Origin: Pseudonocardia sulfidoxydans NBRC 16205
GTDB taxonomy: Bacteria; Actinomycetota; Actinomycetes; Mycobacteriales; Pseudonocardiaceae
DNA: 64,000 bases
Reading direction: 5' to 3'
NCBI RefSeq assembly: GCF_007989085.1
Contig: NZ_BJVJ01000005.1
Span: forward strand, 62,001-126,000
The position numbers were made by a program, and so were the translations under genes. The notes beneath the pieces are model-generated. The model was given only the letters and a program-made list of their open reading frames with translations, was not told the DNA's origin and did no database searches. Positions 25,786 to 34,440 of this stretch are shown one piece after another; position 1 is the stretch's first letter, and each line of letters begins with the position of its first letter.

Positions 25786-26466
25786 ATGCCGGACCACCCC
25801 CGCGTGACCACCCTGATCCACCTCCCGCCCATCGGGTCGCTGCTGCAGCAGGCCGGGCGTCCGCTCCTGGAGTCGACGCTCGTCCCGCTGGCCCTGTTCT
25901 GGGTGCTGTTCACCCACGCGGGGTTCGACGCCGGGCTGCTCGCGGCCCTGTCGTGGTCGGCGGTGGCGATCGGGCGCAGGCTGGTCATGCGCCGGAGGAT
26001 TCCGGCGATCCTGATCGTCAGCACGGTGCTGCTGGTGGCCCGCACGGCCGTGGGGCTGTGGACGGGCAGCGCGTTCCTGTACTTCCTGCAGCCGACGGTG
26101 CAGAACTTCGTCTTCGCCCTGCTGCTGCTGGTGACGCTCGGCTTCGACCGGCCGTTGCTGGCCAAGCTGGCCGACGACTTCTGCGCCTTCCCCGACAGCC
26201 TCACCGGGCACCCGCACATGAAGCGCTTCTTCAAGCGGGTGTCGCTGCTGTGGGCGATCGTCTTCCTGGTCAACGGGGCGACCACGCTCGCGGTGCTGGC
26301 CACCCAGACCGTCGGCAACTACCTGATGGTGTCGACGGCGGGCTCGTACTCGCTGGTCGGCCTGGGCATCGTGACGTCGCTGCTGTGGTTCCACCGCTCG
26401 ATGCGCGGGCAGGGCATCCGGCTGCGCGTCGGCCTGCCCACGGCGGCGCGGATGCGCGTGGGCTGA
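25786..26466 (+). CDS. Integral membrane protein, VC0807/DUF3159-like
   Basis: A 226-residue protein with five or six hydrophobic segments (for instance LESTLVPLALFWVLFTHAGF, ILIVSTVLLVARTAVGLW, NFVFALLLLVTLGF, LLWAIVFLVNGATTLAVL, LVGLGIVTSLLWF). The spacing and the polar stretch KLADDFCAFPDSLTGHPHMK between segments recall the VC0807 family, of unknown function. ATG 25786 is chosen; ATG 25747 is a longer option. The upstream TTATC repeats at 25721-25750 may hold its promoter. It is not clearly linked to the hopanoid genes, though both concern the membrane. Confidence 0.7.
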   Translation: MPDHPRVTTLIHLPPIGSLLQQAGRPLLESTLVPLALFWVLFTHAGFDAGLLAALSWSAVAIGRRLVMRRRIPAILIVSTVLLVARTAVGLWTGSAFLYFLQPTVQNFVFALLLLVTLGFDRPLLAKLADDFCAFPDSLTGHPHMKRFFKRVSLLWAIVFLVNGATTLAVLATQTVGNYLMVSTAGSYSLVGLGIVTSLLWFHRSMRGQGIRLRVGLPTAARMRVG

Positions 26467-26474
26467 CGCCCGGG

Positions 26475-27626
26475 TCAGCCGACCCGCACCCGCGCGGCCA
26501 GCTCCCGCAAGGCGGCGTCGAGGTCGCGGACGCCGAACTCCGCGGCCCGGGCCGCGAGCGGCGCGGCGACGGCCGGGTCGGTGGCGAGCCGCGTGACGGT
26601 GGCGGTGACGTCGGCGGGGCGCGGACACACGAGCGCGAGCCCGGCGTCCTCGGCCAGCCGGGCCCCCGCCCGGCCGTGCCCGGCGACGGGCGCGGCGAAC
26701 ACGACGGGCCGCCCGACGGCCAGCGCCTCCGTCGCGATGACCCCACCCGCGGTGGTGAGCACGACGTCGCTCGCCGCGATCAGGTCGGGCACCCGGTCGG
26801 TCCACCCCAGCGCGCGCAGCGTGCCGGGCGGCAGGCCACGGGCCTGCAGCGCGCCCCGCAGCCGCTCGTTGCGCCCGCACAGCACGACGACCCGCACGGG
26901 CGTCACGGGCCCGCCGGCGGCCAGCACGGCGTCGACGACGTGGTCGACCTCGCCGAACCCCAGCGACCCACCCGACACGAGGACGGTGAACCCGTCGCGG
27001 GGCAGGCCGAGGTCGGCGCGGGCACCGTCGCGGTCGCGGGGGGTGAACCGGACGTCGACGGCCGCGGGCGCGACCCGCACGTCGGCGCCGGGGGCGACGG
27101 CCAGCGCCTGGTCGCGGGAGGACTCCAGCAACGTCCACGTCTCGTCGACGTCGCGCCACGCCCAGTACGGGTGCACGGCCATGTCGGTGACGACGGCGAC
27201 ACTGCGCCCCGGCAGCCGGCCGTGGCGGCGCAGCCACGCCAGCCCGCCCGTCGTCATCGGGTAGGTGGACACGACGAGGTCCGGATGCTCCTCGTCGACG
27301 AGCGGGGCCAGGTCGTGGCCGACCCGCGACGCGCTGACGGCCTTGAAGGGGGCCGCGGCGCGGGGGGCGTGCAGCAGCACGTCGTAGGCGGCGCCGTAGA
27401 GGCCGGGCGCCCAGCGCATGGTCACCGCGTAGCTGCGGGCGAGCGAGGCGTCGCGGGCGGTGCTGCCGGTGCTCTCCACCTCACGGACCACGGCGCGCGG
27501 CCACAGCGCCCGCATCCGGGCAGCCAGGGCCCGGGCCGCGGCGACGTGGCCCTCCCCCACCGGTGCCGACAGCACCAGCACTCGACCCGGCCCGTCGTCC
27601 GGGCCGATCAGCTCCACGACATGCAC
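26475..27626 (-). CDS. GT28/MGDG-synthase-like glycosyltransferase
   Basis: A 383-residue GT-B enzyme. The N-terminal domain starts RVLVLSAPVGEGHVAAARAL, the glycine-rich loop of monogalactosyldiacylglycerol synthase and related lipid glycosyltransferases. The C-terminal domain has VLVSGGSLGFGEVDHVVDAV, VVLCGRNERLRG, GWTDRVPDLIAASDVVLTTA and GGVIATEALAVGRPVV, the UDP-sugar site. The likely reaction is sugar transfer to a lipid at the inner face of the membrane. GTG 27626 starts it, divergent from a second glycosyltransferase of the same family with 29 bases between. The two are paralogues. Confidence 0.85.
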   Translation of the reverse strand: MHVVELIGPDDGPGRVLVLSAPVGEGHVAAARALAARMRALWPRAVVREVESTGSTARDASLARSYAVTMRWAPGLYGAAYDVLLHAPRAAAPFKAVSASRVGHDLAPLVDEEHPDLVVSTYPMTTGGLAWLRRHGRLPGRSVAVVTDMAVHPYWAWRDVDETWTLLESSRDQALAVAPGADVRVAPAAVDVRFTPRDRDGARADLGLPRDGFTVLVSGGSLGFGEVDHVVDAVLAAGGPVTPVRVVVLCGRNERLRGALQARGLPPGTLRALGWTDRVPDLIAASDVVLTTAGGVIATEALAVGRPVVFAAPVAGHGRAGARLAEDAGLALVCPRPADVTATVTRLATDPAVAAPLAARAAEFGVRDLDAALRELAARVRVG

Positions 27627-27655
27627 GCTAGCGCGATCACGGAACGGGTGACGAC

Positions 27656-30178
27656 ATGAGCACCGACACCGGCCTCCACGCCGGGACGGACACCGGACCG
27701 CACCCGGCCGCCCCCCACCCCGCCGCCGCGCCCCCCGCCGCCGCTGCCGGCGCGCCGCGGCGGGTCCTGCTCGTCACCGGGAGCCTCGGCGAGGGCCACC
27801 ACGCCGCCGCGCGCGCCGTCGAGGAACGGGCCCGCGCGCTGTGGCCGGGCGTCGAGGTGGTCTGGACCGAGACCCTCGACGCCATCGGTCCCGCCGGGTC
27901 GCTGTTCCCCGCGATCTACGCCGGCTGTGTGCGCCGGTTGCCGTGGCTCTACGACCTGTACTTCCGGCTGCTCTGGCACGTGCCGCCGTTCCGGGCCGGG
28001 ACCCGCGCCGTCGTGTCGCGCATGAGCGCCCCCGGCATCGCGGCGGCCGTCGCCGCCCACAAGCCCGACCTGGTCGTCGCCACGTTCCCGGAGGCGGTCC
28101 TGGGCCTGGGCCGGCTGCGCCGCACCGGGCACCTGCCCGTGCCCGCGGCCGCGCTCGTCGCCGACCCGGCCCCGCATCCGCTGTGGGGCGACACGGCGCT
28201 GGACCTGCACCTGGTCAGCACCCCCGAGGGTGCGCGGATGCTGCGGCGCGCCGTCCCCGGCGCCGCCGTCCGCGTCGGCGCGCTGCCCGTGACCGGCGCG
28301 TTCACCCCGCCCGCCGACGACGCGCCCGTCCGCACCCGGCCACTGGTCTACGTCTCGTGCGGGTCGCTGGCGTTCGGCGACGTCGCCGGGGCGTGCGCGG
28401 CGGTGCTCGACGGCGGCGGCGACGTCCTCGTCAGCGCCGGGCGGGTGCCGTCGGTGCGGACCCGGCTGGAACGGCTCGCCGGGCACCACCCGCGCGGGGT
28501 GCGGATGCGCGTCGTCGACTGGGTGTCCGACCCGGCCGCGACGACGCGGGACTGCGACGCCGTCGTCACCAACGCAGGAGGGGCGACCGCGCTGGAGGCG
28601 CTGGCCTGCGCGCGGCCGCTGCTGCTGTTCGCGCCCATCCCCGGCCACGGCCGCGCCAACGCCGAGCTCCTCGCCCGCGAGGGCCTGGCCACCGTCTGCC
28701 CCGGCACCGACGACCTGCGCGACGCCGTCGCCGCCCTCGTCGACCCGGCGGCGCGGGCCGCGGTCACGTCGACGCTGCGGACCCGGCTCACCGGCCGCGA
28801 CCTCACCACCGACGTCGCCGCGCTCGTCCCGGCGCGGGCCGGAACCGTCCCCGGTGAGCGGGTCCGCTCCCAGGACGCGCTGTTCCTGCACGCCGCGACG
28901 GCCGACGTCCCGCAGCAGGTCGGCACCCGGCTGCTGGTGGAGGACGTCACCGGCCCCGACGCGGGCCCCGAGGTCGCCGCGGCCTGGCGCGCCCACGTCG
29001 CCCAGCTGGTCACCGACCGGGCCGGCGGGATCGAGCTGCTCACCCGCCGCCTCGCGCCCGCGCAGCCCGGGAGGCCGCGTCGCTGGGTCGTCGACCCCGC
29101 GCCCGACCCCGACCGGCACGTGCGCGCCGACACCGTCTCCGTCGGCCCGGGCGGCGACCACCCGACCTGGGACGACGCGCTCACCGCGTTCTTCGCCGAC
29201 CCCGTCGACCCCGTGCGGACGGGCTGGCAGATCCTCATCGCCCGGCACACCGGTGGAGAGGGCATCGGGGTGCTGGCCAAGGTGCACCACTCCCTCGGCG
29301 ACGGGCTGGCCGTCACCGACGCCCTGATCAGGCTGTTCTCCGACGAGGAGGCCGCGCTGCCCGCCCGCGGGCCCGGCGACGCCGGTGGCCCGCCCACCAC
29401 GCGCGACCGGGTGCGGGCCGCGGCGCGGATCGTCCGTGGCGTCGCCGGCCTCGCGACCGCGGGCACGGCGGGCCGCTCGCCGCTGACCGGGACGGTCGGC
29501 GGGCCCGGCCACCACCGGATCGGGGTGCGGGTCGACGGCAAGCACGTCCGCGACGCCGCCCGCAGCCACGGCGTCGGCACCACCGCGTTCGTACTGGCCG
29601 TCGTCGCCGAGTTCCTGCACCGTCACCTGGAGGCGCACGCCCCCGGCGGTGCCCCCGACCGGGTCCGCACGATGGTGCCGCTCACCACCCGGACCGCGCG
29701 CGGCGTCGGCAGCCGCTCGGCGGGCAACCGCACCGCCGCCGTCTCGCTCGACCTGCCGACGGGGCCGATGACGCCCACGGCGCGCGTCGCCCGGGTCGCC
29801 GAGCTGCTCGACCGCGGCACCACCGGTGGCCAGCCCGAAGGGGCCGCCGCGGTGCTGCGGCTGCTCGGCCTGCTGCCCGGCCGGGCCCAGGAGCTGCTGG
29901 TCGGCGGCGTGTACGGGAGGCGGTTCTTCCACCTGCTCGCCTCCGTCATGCCGGGGGCGCGGCGGCCGCTGCACATGCAGGGGGCCTTGATCGCCGAGGT
30001 GTACCCGGTGCTGCCCCTGGCAGCGGGGATCGGGATGGCGGTCGGCGCCCTCAACTGGGGCCGCTGGACGACGCTGGGAGTGTCGGTCGACGCCGGTATC
30101 GTCCGCGAGATCGGGGGAATACCTGATTGTCTGCGCGCGTCGTTGCGCGATATGAGTGACGTGCGCGGCGGGGGGTGA
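27656..30178 (+). CDS. Fusion of GT28/MGDG-like glycosyltransferase and WS/DGAT acyltransferase
   Basis: An 840-residue protein with two catalytic domains. After an Ala/Pro/His-rich leader, residues about 38-400 repeat the fold of the preceding gene (VLLVTGSLGEGHHAAARAVE, PLVYVSCGSLAFGDVAG, VVTNAGGATALEALACARPL). From about 403 to the end is a wax ester synthase/diacylglycerol acyltransferase: a start like RSQDALFLHAATADVPQQVG, the catalytic HHSLGDG at 544-550, VRTMVPLTTRTARGVGSRSA and GGIPDCLRASL near the end. It could glycosylate and acylate one lipid. No stop, frameshift or new ribosome site lies at the junction. The start ATG 27656 has only a weak ribosome site. Confidence 0.88.
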   Translation: MSTDTGLHAGTDTGPHPAAPHPAAAPPAAAAGAPRRVLLVTGSLGEGHHAAARAVEERARALWPGVEVVWTETLDAIGPAGSLFPAIYAGCVRRLPWLYDLYFRLLWHVPPFRAGTRAVVSRMSAPGIAAAVAAHKPDLVVATFPEAVLGLGRLRRTGHLPVPAAALVADPAPHPLWGDTALDLHLVSTPEGARMLRRAVPGAAVRVGALPVTGAFTPPADDAPVRTRPLVYVSCGSLAFGDVAGACAAVLDGGGDVLVSAGRVPSVRTRLERLAGHHPRGVRMRVVDWVSDPAATTRDCDAVVTNAGGATALEALACARPLLLFAPIPGHGRANAELLAREGLATVCPGTDDLRDAVAALVDPAARAAVTSTLRTRLTGRDLTTDVAALVPARAGTVPGERVRSQDALFLHAATADVPQQVGTRLLVEDVTGPDAGPEVAAAWRAHVAQLVTDRAGGIELLTRRLAPAQPGRPRRWVVDPAPDPDRHVRADTVSVGPGGDHPTWDDALTAFFADPVDPVRTGWQILIARHTGGEGIGVLAKVHHSLGDGLAVTDALIRLFSDEEAALPARGPGDAGGPPTTRDRVRAAARIVRGVAGLATAGTAGRSPLTGTVGGPGHHRIGVRVDGKHVRDAARSHGVGTTAFVLAVVAEFLHRHLEAHAPGGAPDRVRTMVPLTTRTARGVGSRSAGNRTAAVSLDLPTGPMTPTARVARVAELLDRGTTGGQPEGAAAVLRLLGLLPGRAQELLVGGVYGRRFFHLLASVMPGARRPLHMQGALIAEVYPVLPLAAGIGMAVGALNWGRWTTLGVSVDAGIVREIGGIPDCLRASLRDMSDVRGGG

Positions 30179-30208
30179 CCGTGCACCGGAAGGCGGTTGG
30201 GGGTGGCG

Positions 30209-31138
30209 ATGGACTCCTCGATGGGCATGGTCATCGCGGTGCCCGCTGCCGTCCTGGGGGCCGCCGGCTTCGGCCTGGCCACCGCCGCCCAGCAGCGGGC
30301 CACCAAGGAGGTGGAGGTCACCCCGACGCTGAGCCCGCGGCTGCTGGTCGAGCTGTTCGGCCGGCCGATGTGGATGCTGGGCCTGGTCGCCACGATCGTC
30401 GCGCTGGTGCTGCAGCTGGTCGCGCTCGCGTTCGGGCCGATCGCCGTCGTGCAGCCGCTGCTGGTCACCGGGGTCGCGTTCGCCGCCGGGTTCTCCGCGC
30501 TCATGGCGCGCCGCCGCCCCGACGTCGTCATCCTGCTCGGCGCGCTGTGCTGCGCGGCCGGCCTGTCGGCGTTCCTGCTGCTGGCCCGCCCCATCCCGGG
30601 TGCGGCGCACGAGAGCCTCGACCTGTCCGACGGGCTGCCGCTGGGCATCGCACTCGCCGCGCTGGTCGTCGGCTGCCTCGTTTACGCGGCGGTGGTGTCG
30701 CACTCGTCGCGGGTCCTGGCGCTCGCCCTGGCCACCGGTGTCCTCTACGGCGTCACGGCCGGGCTGATGAAGGTCGTCACCGGGCAGCTGCAGGTCGGCT
30801 GGACCGAGCCGTTCTCCCACATGGCGCTCTACGTGGTGTGCGTGATCGGGCCGCTCGGGTTCCTGCTCAGCCAGAACACGTTCCAGCAGGGCAAGCTCAT
30901 CTCCCCCGCGGTCGCGGTGATCACCAGCGTCGACCCGGTGGTCGCCGTCCTCATCGGCGTCGGCTGGCTCGGCGAGCAGCTCGACACCTCCCCCGCCAAG
31001 CTCGCCGGCGAGTGCATCGCCGCGCTGGTGGTCATCGCCGGGATCGTGCTCATCACCGCACGCGGCACGCACCTGCTGCACCGCTTCGAGGCGATGGAGG
31101 CCGTGGGCGCCCGTCCCGCGGGTCCCGCGCCGGGATGA
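30209..31138 (+). CDS. DMT-superfamily membrane transporter
   Basis: A 309-residue protein with nine or ten transmembrane segments of the drug/metabolite transporter fold (EamA-like repeats), e.g. IAVPAAVLGAAGFGLATAAQ, GLVATIVALVLQLVALAFGP, VVQPLLVTGVAFAAGFSALM and, in the second half, PAVAVITSVDPVVAVLIGVG. ATG 30209 is chosen because GGGGG lies just before it. It is 30 bases after the GT-acyltransferase fusion and 7 bases before an SDR gene, so the three are probably cotranscribed. Export of a lipid or its precursor is possible; nothing in the sequence shows the substrate. Confidence 0.82.
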   Translation: MDSSMGMVIAVPAAVLGAAGFGLATAAQQRATKEVEVTPTLSPRLLVELFGRPMWMLGLVATIVALVLQLVALAFGPIAVVQPLLVTGVAFAAGFSALMARRRPDVVILLGALCCAAGLSAFLLLARPIPGAAHESLDLSDGLPLGIALAALVVGCLVYAAVVSHSSRVLALALATGVLYGVTAGLMKVVTGQLQVGWTEPFSHMALYVVCVIGPLGFLLSQNTFQQGKLISPAVAVITSVDPVVAVLIGVGWLGEQLDTSPAKLAGECIAALVVIAGIVLITARGTHLLHRFEAMEAVGARPAGPAPG

Positions 31139-31145
31139 CGACCCG

Positions 31146-31871
31146 ATGACGGGCACGGCGCTGGTCACGGGCGGCTCGTCGGGCATCGGCGCCGCGGTCG
31201 CGCTCCGGCTCGCCGACGCCGGGTACGACGTCGTGGTCACCGGGCGCGACCCGGGCCGGCTCGACACGGTCGCCGCGGCCTGCGGGGGCCGCGCCGTCGT
31301 CGCCGACCTCGCGACACCCGAGGGCGTCGAGACCGTCCGCGCCGCCGCCGACGGCCGGGTGCGGCTGCTCGTGCACGGCGCCGGGCTCGGCTGGGCGGGC
31401 CCGGTCCACGACACCCCACCCGCGACCGCCGACCAGATGCTCGCGGTCAACCTCGCCGCCCCGATCCGGCTGACCAGCGCCCTGCTGCCCACGCTGCGGA
31501 CCCTCGACGGGCACGTCGTGTTCGTGGCGTCGGTGGCGGCGATCGGTGTCGGCGGGGAGGCCGTCTACTCGGCGACGAAGGCCGGGCTGCGCGGCTTCGC
31601 CGACGCTGTCCGCCTCGAGTCCGGTGTCCGGGTCACGACGATCCTGCCCGGCGCGGTCGACACCCCCTACTTCGCGCGCCGCGGCACCCCCTACCACCGC
31701 GCGTTCCCGCGTCCCGTCAGCGCCGACCGGGTCGCGGCGGCCGTCGTGGATGCGGTGGCGCACAACCGGTCCGAGGTGTTCGTCCCCCGCTGGCTGACGC
31801 TGGGCTCCCGCGCACACGGCGCGATCCCCGCGACCTTCGCCCGCCTCTCCCGCCGCTTCGACCCGAAGTAG
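31146..31871 (+). CDS. SDR family NAD(P)-dependent oxidoreductase
   Basis: A 241-residue classical short-chain dehydrogenase. TGGSSGIG at 8-15 is the cofactor loop, HGAGLGWAG stands for the NNAG motif, S129-region VFVASVAAIG, and the catalytic Y141 and K145 occur in YSATKAG. VTTILPGAVDTPYF follows. It reduces a ketone or oxidises an alcohol; the substrate is unknown. It is the last gene of the fusion/transporter/SDR group and is followed 4 bases later by a palindromic element. Confidence 0.9.
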   Translation: MTGTALVTGGSSGIGAAVALRLADAGYDVVVTGRDPGRLDTVAAACGGRAVVADLATPEGVETVRAAADGRVRLLVHGAGLGWAGPVHDTPPATADQMLAVNLAAPIRLTSALLPTLRTLDGHVVFVASVAAIGVGGEAVYSATKAGLRGFADAVRLESGVRVTTILPGAVDTPYFARRGTPYHRAFPRPVSADRVAAAVVDAVAHNRSEVFVPRWLTLGSRAHGAIPATFARLSRRFDPK

Positions 31872-31875
31872 CCCT

Positions 31876-31915
31876 GTGAGTGGCAATAGTCGCCAGGGCG
31901 ACCATTGCCACTCAC
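31876..31915. repeat. Palindromic element GTGAGTGGCGATAGTCGC, copy 2
   Basis: Eighteen-base arms GTGAGTGGCAATAGTCGC (31876-31893) and its complement (31898-31915) with one A/C mismatch and a 4-base loop. It differs from the other copies by CAATAG for CGATAG. It lies 4 bases after the SDR stop codon, in a gap between convergent genes. Confidence 0.85.
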
Positions 31916-31942
31916 GACCCCTGACCAGGCGCGCCGCGGTCC

Positions 31943-32030
31943 GGCCATACCCACTACGCCGAGTTCGACAAGGGACTGGCGCGGACCATGATCGAACCAG
32001 TCTCAGGTCGAACTCGGCGGAGATGGTCGT
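31943..32030. repeat. Long imperfect inverted repeat between SDR gene and aroQ
   Basis: CGCCGAGTTCGAC (31957-31969) is matched exactly by GTCGAACTCGGCG (32007-32019). Inside, GACTGG (31974-31979) pairs with CCAGTC (31998-32003), and further CCAT/ATGG and CCAC/GTGG pairings extend the outer stem. The whole could fold into one long hairpin. It ends five bases before the aroQ stop codon and may be a terminator or a third kind of intergenic palindrome. Confidence 0.65.
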
Positions 32031-32034
32031 GGCG

Positions 32035-32484
32035 TCAGCGGGTCGCGAGGCCCCGGATCGCGAGGGCGTAGCCCGCCACGCCGAAGCCGACGACGATCCC
32101 CGCGGCCACGGGCGAGAGGTACGAGTGGTGCCGGAAGGGCTCGCGCCTGTGCACGTTCGAGATGTGCACCTCGACGACCGGCACGTCGATCGCCTCGATC
32201 GCGTCGTGCAGCGCGACCGAGGTGTGGGTGTAGGCGCCCGCGTTCAGCACCACCCCCGGGCAGCCGTCGGTGCGGCCCGCCTCGTGCAGCCAGTCGACGA
32301 GCTCGCCCTCGTGGTTGGACTGCCGCAGGTCGACCGCCCAGCCGTGTTCGGCGGCTGCCGAGCGGCAGAGCGCGGCGACGTCGTCGAGCGTCGTCGAGCC
32401 GTAGACCTCCGGCTTGCGGGTGCCGAGCAGGTTGAGGTTGGGGCCGTTGAGCACGAGCACCGTCGGCTGCGAGGACGTGGTCAC
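32035..32484 (-). CDS. aroQ: Type II 3-dehydroquinate dehydratase
   Basis: A 149-residue enzyme of the shikimate pathway, also used to break down quinate. The family signature is [19 protein letters not shown] with the catalytic Tyr, [16 protein letters not shown], and [20 protein letters not shown] with the active-site His. The length is normal (about 145). GTG 32484 is preferred over the longer frame to 32511. No other shikimate or quinate gene is adjacent, so its role here is not defined by context. A perfect hairpin lies upstream at 32517-32570. Confidence 0.93.
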   Translation of the reverse strand: MTTSSQPTVLVLNGPNLNLLGTRKPEVYGSTTLDDVAALCRSAAAEHGWAVDLRQSNHEGELVDWLHEAGRTDGCPGVVLNAGAYTHTSVALHDAIEAIDVPVVEVHISNVHRREPFRHHSYLSPVAAGIVVGFGVAGYALAIRGLATR

Positions 32485-32516
32485 CCGGTGATCCTGCCGC
32501 ACGCGACCCACACCCC

Positions 32517-32570
32517 GGGCGCAACCTCACGGTTGTTCCGAGGCCTCCGAACAACCGTGAGGTTGCGCCC
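32517..32570. repeat. Perfect hairpin of the GCGCAACCTCAC palindrome family
   Basis: Perfect 22-base arms: the left arm starts GGGCGCAACCTCACGGTTG at 32517 and ends at 32538, and the right arm is 32549-32570. The loop is CGAGGCCTCC. It separates pxpC (ending at 32585) from aroQ, both on the reverse strand, so it could end the pxp operon. Confidence 0.9.
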
Positions 32571-32584
32571 GACAAGACGGACAG

Positions 32585-33556
32585 TCAGCCCAGCGCCTCC
32601 CGCAGCCGCCGCGCCCGGTCACGCTGCTCGGCCCGCGCGGCGAGGGCGCCGTCGAGGTCGACCTCCACGAACCGCGTCCGGGTCCGCGGCGCCGACTGGG
32701 CGACGACGTCGAGATCACAGGACACGACCGTCGCCACCATCATGTAGCCGCCACCGGACACCGCGTCGCGGTGCAGCACGATCGGCTCGACACCGCCCGG
32801 GACCTGGATCGACCCGATCGGATAGGGCGCGTCGACGATGTTGGACGGATCCTGCCCGGCCCCGAACGGCGGCTCCCGGTCGACGGTTTCCAGCTCGGCG
32901 CCGGTGTAGCGGAACCCGATCCGGTCGGCGACCGGGGTGAGCTGCCACGTCGTGTCGAGGAACGTGGCGCGGCCCTTGTCGGTGAGCCGGTGGTCGTAGA
33001 GGCCCATCACGACGCGGACCTCGACGTCCTTGGACATGCTGCGCCGTAGGTCGTCGGGGACGACGAGCCCGGCGCGGCCGGTGCCGCCGCCGAGCGGGAG
33101 GACGTCGCCCTCGGCCAGGGGCCGCCCGGAGAACCCGCCGAGCCCGCCCAGGCCGTAGGTGGAGCGGCTGCCGAGCACCTCGGGCACGTCGACTCCGCCG
33201 CCGACCGCGAGGTAGGCGCGGGCGCCGGCGGTGAGGTAGCCGAAGTCGAGGACGTCACCCTCGGCGACGTCGAAGGACTCCCACAGCGGCCGGTCCTCGC
33301 CGTTCACCCGGGGCTGCATCGTCGCGCCCGCGACGGCGACCGTCGCCGGGGCGGTGAACAGCAGCTCCGGGCCCAGGTACACGATCTCCAGCGCCGCCGC
33401 ACCGGGGTCGTTGCCGACGAGCAGGTTCGCGGCGGCGAGCGAGTACTGGTCGAGCCCGCCCGACGGCGGGATGCCCAGGTGGTAGTAGCCGGGGCGGCCG
33501 CCGTCCTGCACGGTCGTCGACAGTCCGGGCTTGCGCACCTCGATCGTCCCGGTCAT
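32585..33556 (-). CDS. pxpC: Biotin-dependent carboxyltransferase family protein (PxpC/KipA/AHS2)
   Basis: A 323-residue protein of the AHS2 (KipA, 5-oxoprolinase subunit C) family. The signature is GLSTTVQDGGRPGYYHLGIP, PSGGLDQYSLAAANLLVGN, then IPVPGG-like IQVPGGVEPIVLHRDAVSGG near the C-terminus. It forms the hydrolase or carboxyltransferase core with PxpB, whose gene overlaps it by ATGA. In urea carboxylase the same fold is the carboxyltransferase domain; in PxpABC it is part of ATP-dependent 5-oxoprolinase. Biotin proteins in the same operon favour a carboxylase-like role. Confidence 0.9.
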   Translation of the reverse strand: MTGTIEVRKPGLSTTVQDGGRPGYYHLGIPPSGGLDQYSLAAANLLVGNDPGAAALEIVYLGPELLFTAPATVAVAGATMQPRVNGEDRPLWESFDVAEGDVLDFGYLTAGARAYLAVGGGVDVPEVLGSRSTYGLGGLGGFSGRPLAEGDVLPLGGGTGRAGLVVPDDLRRSMSKDVEVRVVMGLYDHRLTDKGRATFLDTTWQLTPVADRIGFRYTGAELETVDREPPFGAGQDPSNIVDAPYPIGSIQVPGGVEPIVLHRDAVSGGGYMMVATVVSCDLDVVAQSAPRTRTRFVEVDLDGALAARAEQRDRARRLREALG

Positions 33557-34440
33557 CCCAGCACCTCCAGCAGGCGTGCGTTGTAGCCGTCGGGGTCGGC
33601 CAGGAACGGTTCGAGCGCGAAGTCGACGTCGTGTGCGGTGACGTGGAACGTGCCCGCCTCGACGTCGGCCACGGCCTGGTCGTACTGGTCGCGGTCGATC
33701 GGGGTGAACTTCACGATGTCACCCGGCCGGAACAGGACGAGGAAGTCGGTGAAGTCGGGCAGCGACTGCGTCGGGTCGTAGATGGGTGCGGGTGTGATGC
33801 CGAACATCTGGTAGCCGCCCGCGCCGCGGACGGAGTAGATGCAGGAGAAGCAGCCGCCGTAGCCGACGGTCTGCTTCGGGGTGTCGGTGCGGGGCCGCAG
33901 GTACTTGGGGACGACGATCTGGCGGTCCCGGGGCACCATCTGGTACTTGAACGGCAGCCCGGCGACGAACCCGACCATCGAGGTGAACCACGGCGAGCCG
34001 GAGTGGGCGGCGATGAAGTCGTCGACGTCGGTGTAGCCGTTGATGCGGGCCGCGTACTCGATGTCGGTGGAGTCGGGGTCCTGGTGGCGGTCGCGGAACT
34101 TCATCAGGGTCTCGGTCGTCCACGGGTCGCGGTAGAGCACCGGGATGTCGAGGACACGGCTGGGCAGGCTGACGTCGAGCGCGTCGCCGACGGCTCGTTC
34201 GAGGTCGCGCAGGTGGTCGAGCAGGGCCCGGGGTTCGAGCACGTCCGGGTCGTAGTGCACCTGGTAGGAGGCGTTGGCCGGGCAGATGTCGACGATGCCG
34301 TCGGGGCGTTCGTCGCGCAGCCGCGACGTGATGGCCATGGCGCGGAAATTGGCCTGCAGGCTCATCTCCTCGGCCAGCTCGACGAACACGAACTCGTCGC
34401 CGCCCCAGCTGTAGCGGGCGTCCTGGACAGCCGTACTCAC
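33553..34440 (-). CDS. pxpB: 5-oxoprolinase subunit PxpB/KipI/AHS1 family protein
   Basis: A 295-residue protein of the AHS1 family: GGDEFVFVELAEEMSLQANF at the N-terminus, GIVDICPANASYQVHYDP, FVAGLPFKYQMVPRD, and the late stretch GAGGYQMFGITPAPIYDPTQ. It is somewhat longer than Bacillus KipI (about 240) because of a middle segment near residues 90-140 (PWTTETLMKFRDRHQDPDST). GTG 34440 overlaps the accC stop (GTGA) and its stop overlaps pxpC (ATGA), so accC-pxpB-pxpC are tightly coupled. It works as a heteromer with PxpC. Confidence 0.9.
   Translation of the reverse strand: MSTAVQDARYSWGGDEFVFVELAEEMSLQANFRAMAITSRLRDERPDGIVDICPANASYQVHYDPDVLEPRALLDHLRDLERAVGDALDVSLPSRVLDIPVLYRDPWTTETLMKFRDRHQDPDSTDIEYAARINGYTDVDDFIAAHSGSPWFTSMVGFVAGLPFKYQMVPRDRQIVVPKYLRPRTDTPKQTVGYGGCFSCIYSVRGAGGYQMFGITPAPIYDPTQSLPDFTDFLVLFRPGDIVKFTPIDRDQYDQAVADVEAGTFHVTAHDVDFALEPFLADPDGYNARLLEVLG

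Noticed and set aside
27608..31492. A 1294-codon open frame on the reverse strand
   Set aside because: It is antisense to the GT-acyltransferase fusion, DMT and SDR genes, has Arg/Gly/Asp/His-rich text without domains, and results from the lack of AT-rich stop codons at such high GC.
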